A stretch of DNA of 64,000 bases, from assembly GCF_032854445.1 (NCBI RefSeq), contig NC_088305.1:191001-255000 (forward strand). Direction: 5' to 3'. How positions within the stretch are numbered: the stretch's first letter is position 1; every line of letters starts with the position of its first letter. The position numbers were made by a program, and so were the translations under genes. A model generated the notes under the pieces. It had not been told where the DNA came from and did no database searches. It saw only the letters and a list, made by a program, of their open reading frames with translations. This document shows, in pieces, positions 13,801 through 25,800 of this stretch. Source of the stretch: Liolophura sinensis. Lineage: Eukaryota; Mollusca; Polyplacophora; Chitonida; Chitonidae.

Positions 13801-16800
13801 TCGCTAAAACACAACACTTGTGTGAACAAACATCTCCTTGACCAGGTGTCAAACTAAAAGAAACATCAAGCCTTTGAACACAGAACAGAGCTGATACTCT
13901 TTGGTTGGGTACCAGGCATTTTTGCTTGTATTTTCTGCCTGTCACATTGTTTCTGTTCTAAACCTTTACATCAGCTGTTTTCCTTAACCTAGAGGTATAT
14001 ACATGGATTTCCTTGCTAAGCCCAGGTGTGAATGTCTTACCTGGGAAGAGTGACACCACAGACAAGAGGATGCCACACAGCTTCTGGACAGGTGCTCCAC
14101 TGAACAGGACCTGAAACATACACCATACAATCATTACCTCATTTTGTCTGTTTCTCCACTGTGATTCGTATTTTCCTCACATGACAAAGTAGCCACATTA
14201 CCAATGTGTCCAGGTGAACACCCAGGCTCAGCTCACCAGACATGAGAAAACGTAGTGTGGACAGACTCAACAGATTGGTCAGTTCTCATGCATTTACATT
14301 TTGCTGAAGAAATGACCAAAAATGCTTACACACAAAAATCAGGTACTTTATTCATAAACTTGACCAAATGTTTATTTAAAGGCTCAAAACGGACAGTTAT
14401 AATGTACTCTATTTCTTCTCATTTTTGGGAGACCTGGTCTGTTCATTTTAGCCAATATACATGTAAATATAGCAGGATTTTGTGCTTTCCAAAAGGCTGT
14501 TAGAGAAATGTAATATTCTACTTTCAAAACTCCTAATATCTGTCTCAAAACTTAGTAGAATTAGGCTAATCGTTTCAGTTTTACCCTTTGAGATTTGCCT
14601 TATTCCTAGACAATTGAGGCTCTGGCATAAAGCACAGATGTTCCATTTTCAGTTTTACCCTTTGAGATTTGCCTTGTTCCTAGACAACTGACGCTCTGGC
14701 ATAAAGCATAGATGTTCCATTTTCAGTTTTACCCTTTGAGATTTGCCTTATTTATCGACAATTGAGGCTCAGCATAAAGCATAGATGTTCCATTTTCAGT
14801 TTTACCCTTTGAGATTTGCCTTATTCCTAGACAACTCATGCTCCGGCATAAAGCATAGATGTTCCATTTTCAGTTTTACCCTTTGAGATTTGCCTTATTC
14901 CTAGACAACTCATGCTCCGGCATAAAGCATAGATGTTCCATTTTCAGTTTTACCCTTTGAGATTCGCCTTATTCCTAGACAACTGAGGTTCGGCATAAAG
15001 CACAGATGTTCCATTTTCAGTTTTACCCTTTGAGATTTGCCTTATTCCAAGACAATTGAGGTTCGGCATAAAGCACAGATGTTCCATTTTCAGTTTTACC
15101 CTTTGAGATTTGATTTATTCCTAGACAACTGAGGCTCTGGCATAAAGCATAGATGTTCCATTTTCAGTTTACCCTTTGAGATTTGCCTTATTCCTAGACA
15201 ACTCATGCTCTGGCATAAAGCACAGATGTTCCATTTTCATTTTTACCCTTTGAGATTTGCCTTATTCCTAGACAACTCATGCTCCGGCATAAAGCATAGA
15301 TGTTCCATTTTCAGTTTTACCCTTTGAGATTTGCCTTATTTCTAGACAACTGAGGCTCTGGCATAAAGCACAGATGTTCCATTTTCAGTTTTACCCTTTG
15401 AGATTTGCCTTATTCCTAGACAACTGAGGCTCTGGCATGAAACACAGATGTTCCATTTTCAGTTTTACGCTTTGAGATTTGCCTTATTTCTAGACAATTG
15501 AGGCTCGGCATAAAGCACAGATGTTCCATTTTCAGTTTTACCCTTTGAGATTTGCCTTATTCCTAGACAACTGAGGTTCGGCATGAAGCATAGATGTTCC
15601 ATTTTCAGTTTTACCCTTTGAGATTTGCCTTATTCCTAGACAACTTATGCTCGGCATAAAGCACAGATATTCCGTTTTCAGTTTTACCCTTTGAGATTTG
15701 CCTTGTTCCTAGACAACTGACGCTCTGGCATAAAAGATAGATGTTCCATTTTCAGTTTTACCCTTTGAGATTTGCCTTATTCCCAGACAACTGAGTCAAT
15801 TTTTTCAGTTTTGGCAACTAGGTATTGTGCCCTAGTGGAATTGATTGATGTTGACATATGACAAACAGATTACTGAATAAATGTGGGCAAGCTCATTCAC
15901 ACTTTGGGGACACCAAAAATAGAAACTCGCCCACATCAGCCTGCAATCATTCAATAACCTATGTAAATATCTGTCCATCACATGCTGCAAAAAGTGTCTC
16001 GTCCAAGGTTTACTATGAGAATACTGGTTCCCTCCTGCATGCCATTATACATGTCATAAATATATGGCTATGCTGTTGAAAGTCAATGAAAGAAAGAAAT
16101 AAATCAACAAACAAATAAATAAATGTAATACCCTCTTTTCAAGCAGGATGAGTTTGAAGAGCAGGACAATCTTGTGTTTGAACAGCCATACTAAATCTCT
16201 GGGGGACAGACCTGGAAATGGATAGAAATTTTACCCTTGTAAATACAAATATTAAAGGATTAGTGTTCAGATTTATTAACTATTCATAATTAGCTACCCC
16301 TGTGTATATTATTAATCGTTAAATTAAGTTTAAACAAATATTCAAAAGGTACAATAATCCGAGTAATCTGACGCTTAAAGTCATTAGATAACGAGAGAGG
16401 TTTGCGGCATGTTTTCCACTAACACTCGGCAGTCTCCACCGAATTACGTCGCACAAAGTCCAACTTTTATGAGCTGTCAGAACTTTGCAATTTAGTTCAG
16501 TGTTAAAAATGTTACATGAGCATATCAAATTTCTCCTTGAAACGGCTTGAGTAAGTAATTAGAACCTCTATTCAACCTTTAAGAAGTTCTTTGCTTTATT
16601 ATATTTCCTCTCTGTATCCTTCAACCTAAGTTCAAAATATTTTGGCAGTTGGGTATTGTGGGTAATTAATCATCTGATGACGATTACCCAATAATTAATT
16701 ACCCAATAAGATGTGTGTACCCATCTAGATCTCCATGGTCTCTTTGTGGTTTTCACTGGTTTTTTATGGACAGAATAAATATTTTTCTAATGTTGGAGGA

Positions 16801-19800
16801 GAGTATAAATATAAAACTTAAAATATGCTAATTTGTGGGAAATGTGAATTGTCCCAGTTTTACTTTCATTCCATATTTTTATTTCGCCTGTAAACATCAT
16901 GACATGTTCCTTGAGTTTGACCTAAACCACCAGTAAGCACACTAAAATAGAAATGAATGTTTACCTAGGTAAATTCTTGACTCGTCCAAAAGGCCCTCAG
17001 TTAGCGTTAAGTTTAGATGGCTGTAAGTCTGCTCCAGCAATTCCACCTTCGTAAAGTCCCTTTCGTCAAAGTAAGCATGTGTGATCAACTCTAGTTTAGC
17101 TTGAATCAGTCCATACAGAGGCTGCAACAAAAATACCAAACTACAGGTGTAACTCAGGTAAAACACAGGTGTTCAGACTAAACAGAGGCTGTAATAAAAG
17201 CACCAAACTGCAGGAGTAACTCAGGTAAAACACAGGTGTTCAGTCCTCAGAGAGGCTGCATTAAAAACACCAAAATACAGGTATAACTCAGGTAAAGCAC
17301 AGATGTTCAGTAAATATAGATGCTGCAAGTAAAACACACAGATGTACCTACAGATGTACCTCAGGTAAAGCACAGATGTTAGGTACAAACAGAGGCTGCT
17401 TAAAAAAAACCAGACTACAAGTGTAACTCAGGTAAAACAAAGGTGTTCAGTCCTCACTGAGGCTGCATTAAAAACACCAAACTACAGGTGTATATCAGGT
17501 AAAACACAGGTGTACAGTCCATACAGAGGCTTCAATTAAAAACACCAAACTGCAACTGTAACTCAGGTAAAACACAGGTGTTCAGTCCATACAGAAGCTG
17601 CAATAAGAACATCAAACCGCAGGTATGGCTCAGGTAAAACATAGGTGTCCAGTTCATACAGAGGCTGTAATTTAAAAAAAACGCAAAATACAGGTGTGAC
17701 ACAGGTAAAACACAGGTGTTCAGTACACACAGAGGCTGCAACTGAAAACACCAAACACAGGTGTAACTCAGGTAAAACACAGGTGCTCAGTCCATACAGA
17801 GGCTGCAAGTAAAAACACAAAGCTGCAGTTGTAACTCAGGTAAAACACAGGTGTTCAGTCCATACAGCTGCAAGAAGAACATCAAACTGCAGGTATGGCT
17901 CAGGTAAAACATAGGTGTCCAGTTCATACAGACGCCGTAATAAAAAAACCCCCAAAATACAGGTGTAACTCAGGTAAAACGCAGGTGTTCAGTCCTCACA
18001 GAGGTTGCAAGTAAAAATACCAAACACAGGTGTAAATCAGGTAAAACACAGGTGTTCACTCCTCACAGAGGCTGCAAGTAAAAACATAAAGCTGCAGTTG
18101 TAACTTAGGTAAAACACAGGTGTTCAGTCCATACAGCTGCAAGAAGAATATCAAACTGCAGGTATGGCTCAGGTAAAACACAGGTGTTCAGTCCATACAG
18201 CTGCAAGAAGAACATCAAACTGCAGGTATGGCTCGGGTAAAACACAGGTGTACAGTCCATACAAAGGCTTCAATTAAAAACACCAAACTGCAACTGTAAC
18301 TCAGGTAAAACACAGGTGTTCAGTCCATACAGAAGCTGCAAGAAGAACATCAAACTGCAGGTATGGCTCAGGTAAAACACAGGTGTTCAGTCCATACAGC
18401 TGCAAGAAGAACATCAAACTGCAGGTATGGCTCAGGTAAAACACAGGTGTTCAGTCCATACAGCTGCAAGAAGAACATCAAACTGCAGGTATGGCTCGGG
18501 TAAAACACAGGTGATAAGTACATGTACATACAGAGGCTACAATAAAAACAGCAAAGCACAAGTGTAACTCTGGTAAACACAGGTGTTCAGTTCTCCCTGA
18601 GGCTGCAATAAAAACACCAAACTACAGACATAACTCAGGTAGAACAAAGGTGTTCAGTCCTCATTGAGGCTGCAATAAACACACCAAACTACTGGTGTAA
18701 CTCAAGTAAAACACAGGTGCTCAGTCCATACAAAGAACACAATAAAAATGCTGATAGTGTGACTGATCATCACCTTTGCAAGATCAACAGTATCCTCAGA
18801 ATCAGACAAGATGACTAACTTTGTCATGTACCAAATTGTACTGATTTTTTGACTGGTAGAGTATTTCCATTATATGACGAGAACAAGCAGTTATGCTGGA
18901 AGGAAACCAGGTATAGCCCGGGGGGGAACCCACAACCATCCGCACCTTGCTGAAAGATCTTCCCATATGACAGAAGAGGACGCCCGCATGAGCTGGACTT
19001 GGACTCACAGCGACCACATTGGTAAGAGGTTCCCCAAGTCATTGTGCTACACTTGCAGTAGCACGCCAACGACTCAGCCACTGAAGCTAAACAAACTGGT
19101 ACGTCGGGTACAGTAAGTTTTAATATCTGCACATAATGTACTAGTGTGTGTAAAACACCTACATATGTAGACTTACCAGCTTGCTGAGGACACAGACACT
19201 CTTCTGCACAGTACTCCTGGTCACATCCGCAGTCTTGTTCTTCAGGTCCTAACACATGTAAGTCCAGGACGAAAATTAGATCACAAGCAATATATGCTGT
19301 ACACACTCATTTAAAATAGAGATATTCCACCTTCCTGAATTACTGACTTTGTAATGTAAGATCATCAGTCACATGTAAAATGAACTCCAAATTTTAAAAG
19401 ACTACTTCAGATCCAAGAGAAAAGAGAGCAAATTTGTTTTGTTTTTTATGGAAACTGCTTTAAGAAACAGAGCTCAAAGCATGGTTTACAACGATTTACT
19501 ACATAGATGTATCACACCATTTTGCTGGGTATACATGTAACTCAGCGTTTGTGTAGTTTTCTGTACACAATGCATGCCAAATGTGACAGGAGCACGTTCT
19601 TCAAGTGCAGTTTAATAGGTTAGGCAAACATGACACCAAGAGTTAACAATAGTTTTGAGGAAAAATAAAATGACCTCTTTTGTTCTAAACAACACATGTA
19701 TATGTATCAGTGGGTCTTGAAATGCATTAGGGCTACTGCATGTATATAAATGTCATGAGGATTATATCCAGAGCCAGGCAAACAGGTAAAGCGACGAGCC

Positions 19801-22800
19801 CATGCCATCCTCAACACTCCAGGATTCAAATATTTAACAGCCTTCACATCAGTTCAAGAAAACCTTTAAGAATAAGTAATTTAAATAAATAAATCAATTT
19901 TAGCAGTCTTTATGTTTTTGTTGTCTTTCAAGTAAATAGTAACTTTATACAGCAACCTTGGCATCCATCTGTCTGTAACAGGATACACCATATATGGTTT
20001 CCTGTTTTCCATCTCTGGCTGGCAAGTGAAAATAAATGGTGTCTGAAAAAAAAATATATATATATATGTGTGTATATACATATAGAAATACAGGATGTTG
20101 GATCAGGGGAGAGAACTCTTTTAAGGAAGCTTTGTTATCACGTCCTGAAATGTTCACCTTGCAGGACATCAGTATTTCAGAACAGATTCTTAAAACGTTT
20201 AAGCTGGTTTAAGCCTTCAGCAATTTTGCGCAGACCTTTCGTTCAACCTTTAACATGAAGACACTATTTTGTTGTATAAAATTCAGCAAAATTCAGCTGG
20301 AAAACTTTGACACTTTAAGATACACTGTAGCCCATCCAGGCAGAGTGAAGAGGACTACGCCCTCAAGTCTGGTGTTAGTCAAATTACACAGGATCGTCCT
20401 TTCTCAATCTTTTCAGGTGAAGTACTTTTCCAAATACATGTACTCAAATGTACAGTGTTGCCATGAAAAACTAGGCATCACAAAAAGAGCCATTTTTACA
20501 AAACATTTTTCATTTCTGACAGGTTATTGCTTGCTGTACTGAAAAAAGTGACAAAATTTATTAAAATCAAAGCGAAGCATTTCTGTACACAATCCCAAGG
20601 TACAAACACCAAAAGTTTACAGATTGACACATGGGCGTACATTGCCTTACTCATGCATAAAAAGCTGCCTTCATTTAAATGTACACATTTGATTGAAACT
20701 TCCACCTTGGGTATAATACTTACCCTTAATATAATTGTGCGCGCCATCAGGTAGAGCTAACGAGGGTAGATGGCGCCACTCATCAGGTGTGTCATGGCTA
20801 TCTACTGCCCCTCCTGGAATTAGTGGAGGATAGGAATATTCAACCTGAAACAAAATTGAAAGGACTGAATTAATGTATTATTTTATGCAAACATAAAATC
20901 ATTCATTTCTGCACAGTACACTACAGATTATAAGTCATGCCTCAGACATAACATGCATGGTAAAACATTTGTGCTGCTATTTTAAACATCACATATCAGT
21001 AGACAATCAAACATCCAGTTTTATACAGAGATAATAATACAAAAAATCCAGCTCTTTTGAAGAAGATACATATATGCAGATATAATAGTTCTTTCTGCTG
21101 GGAAATTTCCAAAAATTTTGGTGAAAAAAACATTGAATATTTTGTTACGACAAACTTACAACCACAAAAGACATTTAACAAGTTTCATTTTAGCCACCAG
21201 TCCCAAATTCTAAGCTTGTGAGTTCTTGGCCGATAAACTTGACAGCCTAAAATTTCTCCTTGTAATCAAAAAATATTGTTCACATATCAGACAATATGAT
21301 TAATGTACATCCAGAAAACTAGAAGACTTTGTTACCTGCATTGTTTTGTTATAAAAACTGTGACAAGAGTTTAGTGCAAGAAATCACTGGATCTCTTCAG
21401 GGGAGATTATCCAGATCAGCTGTTGCTACTTCCACTAAACATACTTTATCTACTTTATTTGTCAGCAAAATGTTTCACATCAAAAGTTTCACTTGATGCA
21501 ACAATAAACTTAAAGATTTACTGTTAATTATAATTATACGGAATTTTCTGGTCTCATGGTTAACTTGCCATAGTGGTATAGTGCAACACTAAACAAAATA
21601 AATACTCCATCTGAGGCCAACATTTCCTCGATATATATTCACCCCATTCTCCACACTACTGACTGCATCGTTTACGTTGGTGGAGCATTCACTATGCACA
21701 GAGCACAAGTAAATAGGTGAGTTAGACTAGTATGGTTCCTTTATATGGAAATAAGGTAACAGCTCTTCTAGCCCAACTATAATAGGTCAACCATTTCTGC
21801 ACATGCTGGAAAGGAATTAACAGCCAGCTTATTTTCTAAACTTATTTGAGAAGTGACATCAGGACAAACAAGTAAGGAATCAATATAAACATAGATCCCA
21901 TATATGCGTTAGAGATTGATCTTCAAGATGAACGACTGATACAGGCTCTTATCATGACACACCTTTGACAGTATGCAGTGGCGTATATGTATACAGTTGA
22001 CAGGTGACATATTTGTCAGGTTGGAGTGCTTTCATGACACACAAGTGACTCAGGCAAAAGGGTGCCAAACAGACAAACGTGTGTTGTCCGTGAACAAAAA
22101 GCACCAATCTATAGATGGGCTTTAAACCCTGTAAGTTCACAAAGATATGGACGACACAGGGCGGGGGGTTCTCGCAAACTGACGCAGTCAAAAGGTGAGA
22201 TTTTACGGTACTTCCTAGACTGAATACACATCTGGCATAGCCAGGTCTGTCAGCCCAACGGTGCCATTAGCAGCTACTGTAAAATCACGCCTTTTAACAG
22301 CATTAGTTTGCAAGCTCCCCCACCCTGTCTCACCTCAATCTGTGTAACCTCACGAGATTCCTCAAATTCTGCTTATTCAGGCTATTCATGGTTTGTGCCG
22401 ATGTATTTTATTGTTATTATCCCATATCCAATACCAAATAACAAAAGCAGGACAGCATGCTGCTGTGCCTCGTATCACAAGAACTTGTGTAAGTTCTACA
22501 GCCCTCAGAGTGCCTCACAACAAATGCATGCAGTACAGCTGAATCCTAACCATCAATCCTCCGCCCACCGTGGCCAGAGGATACGCTGACGGTCGGCCCA
22601 TGGTCAGCATACGACCATACGAACAGCATGCACCAACATACGCGTTCGCGGCCTGTTTCCTTCGGCCATCGTATGTGGACCCTCAGCTGACCCTCAGCCA
22701 ACTGTCATCGGAAGTCAGCCCATGATCATGTTTTAACGCTAAATACGGACTGATTTTCTGCAAACCGTCTAGGTCTATATGTATATATACACATACACAT

Positions 22801-25800
22801 GAACACATGCGATGTACACCCCAGGCCTATATACACACACGTACACATGGACACATGCGATGTACTCCCCAGGCCTATATACACACGTACACATGGACAC
22901 ATAGGATGTACTCCCCAGGCCTATATACACATGGACACATGCGATGTACTCCCCAGGCCTATATACACATGTACACGTGGACACATGTGATGTACACCCC
23001 AGGCCTATATACACATGTACACATGGACACATGCGATGTACTCCCCAGGCCTATATACACATGTACACGTGGACACATGTGATGTACACCCCAGGCCTAT
23101 ATACACATGTACGTGTGGACACATGCGATGAACGCCCCAGGCCTATATAAACAAGTACGCATGGACACCTGCGATGTACGCCCCAGCCTATATACACACG
23201 TATGCGTCAACACCTGCGATGTACGCCCCAGCCTATATACACAAGTACGAGTGGACACCTGTGATGTACGTCCCTGCCTATATACGCATGTACATGTGGA
23301 CATCTGCGATGTACGCCCCAGGCCTATATACACATGTACGCATGGACACATGCAATGTACACCCCAGGCCTATATACACACGTACACATGGACATGTACA
23401 CGTGATGTGTGCCCCAGGCCTGTATACACATGTACGTGTGGACATCTGCGATGTACGCCCCAGCCTATATACACATTTACACGTGGACACCTGCGATGTA
23501 TGCCCCAGCCTGTATACATTTGTATATAGGCCTAGGGCATACATCGCATGTGTTGATGCGCACATGTGTATATAGGCCTGGGGCGTACATCGCAGGTGTC
23601 CACTCGTACATGTGTATATAGGCTGGGGCGTACATCGCAGGTGTCCACTCGTACATGTGTATATAGGCTGGGGCGTACATCGCAGGTGTCGACGCGTACG
23701 TGTGTATATAGGCCTGGGGCGTACATCACAGGTGTCCATGCGTACTTGTTTATATAGGCCTGGGGCGTTCATCGCATGTGTCCACGCGTACATGTGTATA
23801 TAGGCCTGGGGCGTACATCACAGGTGTCCCTGCGTACATGTGAGTATAGGCCTGGGGCGTACAACACATGTGTTGATGCGTACATGTTTATATAGGCCTG
23901 GGGCGTACATCACAGGTGTCCACGCCTGCATGTGCGTATAGGCCTGGGGCGTACATCGCATGTGTCCACGTGTACAGGTGCATATAGGCTTGGGGCGTAC
24001 ATCACAGGTGTCCATGCGTACATGTGAGTATAGGCCGGGGGCGTACAACACATGTGTTGATGCGTACATGTTTATATAGGCCTGGGGCGTACATCACAGG
24101 TGTCCACGCCTGCATGCGCGTATAGGCCTGGGGCGTACATCGCATGTGTCCACGTGTACAGGTGCATATAGGCTTGGGGCGTACATCGCATGTGTCCACG
24201 CGTACATGTGCGTATAGGCCTGGGGCGTACATCTCAGGTGTCCATTCATACATGTGTATATAGGCTGGGGCGTACATCGCAGGTGTTGACGCGTACGTGT
24301 GTATATAGGCTGGGGCGTACATCGCAGGTGTCCATGCGTACTTGTTTATATAGGCCTGGGGCGTTCATCGCATGTGTCCACGCGTACATGTGTAGATAGG
24401 CCTGGGGCGTACATCACAGGTGTCCATGCGTACATGTGTGTATGGGCCTGGGGCGTACAACGCATGTGTTGATGCGTACATGTCTATATAGGCCTGGGGC
24501 GTACATCACAGGTGTTTACGCCTGCATGTGCGTATAGGCCTGGGGTGTACATCCCATGTGTTCACGCGTACATGTGCGTATAGGCCTGGGGCGTACATCG
24601 CATGTGTCCATGCGTACATGTGCGTATAGGCCTGGGGCGTACATCACATGTGTCCATGCGTACATGTGCGTATAAGCCTGGGGCGTACATCGCATGTGTC
24701 CACGCGTACATGTGTATATAGGCCTGGGGCGTAAATTGCAGGTGTCCACACCTACATGTGTATATAGGCCAGAGGCGTACATCGCATGTGTCCACACATA
24801 CATGTGTATATAGGCCGGGGGCGTACATCGCAGGTGTCGACGCGTACGTGTGTATATAGCCTGGGGCATACATCGCATGTGTCCACGTCTACATGTGTAT
24901 ATAGGCCTGGGGTGTACATTGCATGTGTCCACGTGTACATGTGTACATGTGTATATAGGCCTGGGGCGTACATCGCAGGTGTCCACACGTACATGTGTAT
25001 ATAGGCCTGGGGCTTAAAATCATAAAACACACTGTCTGGTGCCTCTTGACGTCACAATTACAAACGTGCAAGAATTATTTTTGTACTATTTTTGTGTTGT
25101 TTTTATGTTATGACCAAAAAACCAGCAAAAATTTGACAAAACCGTCCTATGTAAATAACACCGGAGTTTCATGCTAGACTTTATGAAACCACTGACTGCA
25201 GTTTACCGTGGGAACGGGCATGAGCCCTGCAACAATGTATTCTTTCTCCCTGTTGTCCTCGGCTATCAGCCGAAGCAGCCTAATCTCTATGTTAGTCTTC
25301 AGTAATTGGTCCATTGAAAATGCTGCCCGGCATTAAATCTGGTAAAATCCTTTCCATTTTTTTTTTTGCTTTTTTTATTATCATGAACTTTATATACACC
25401 AGGCTACCAGAAGTGGTGGACTATTAGTGGTCTAGACCCCCGCAATGCTGTTGGATAACAGCTTTAATTTATTTGATAGTTGTTAAATTACATACTCAAG
25501 AAATTTTCAATTATACAACAGTGGACTGGTCAATTTTATAAGTGAATGAAACTGGTAAACCAAAGACCTTTGACAAATTTGTGCATTATTTGACATACAG
25601 ATATGCACACCAATACTTTGGAAGGCAAATAGCTTTCAACAACTGTGCTATCTGCTGGATGATGGAGTTCTACCATACATAATCAACATCACCAACGTGA
25701 CCGTCATGACAAGCATGTACTTATCCTCAAATGAGAACTGCTCTCAGTTCCCACCTTTATATTGCTTTTTGACCTACAAAAGGAGTTGAGCTGGTGCATG

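Noticed and set aside
22775-25071. Many overlapping open frames with YIGLG / TCDVRPRPIYT-like repeats
   Set aside because: Translations of the 46-bp inverted minisatellite in AVL9 intron 1, present on both strands in several frames.
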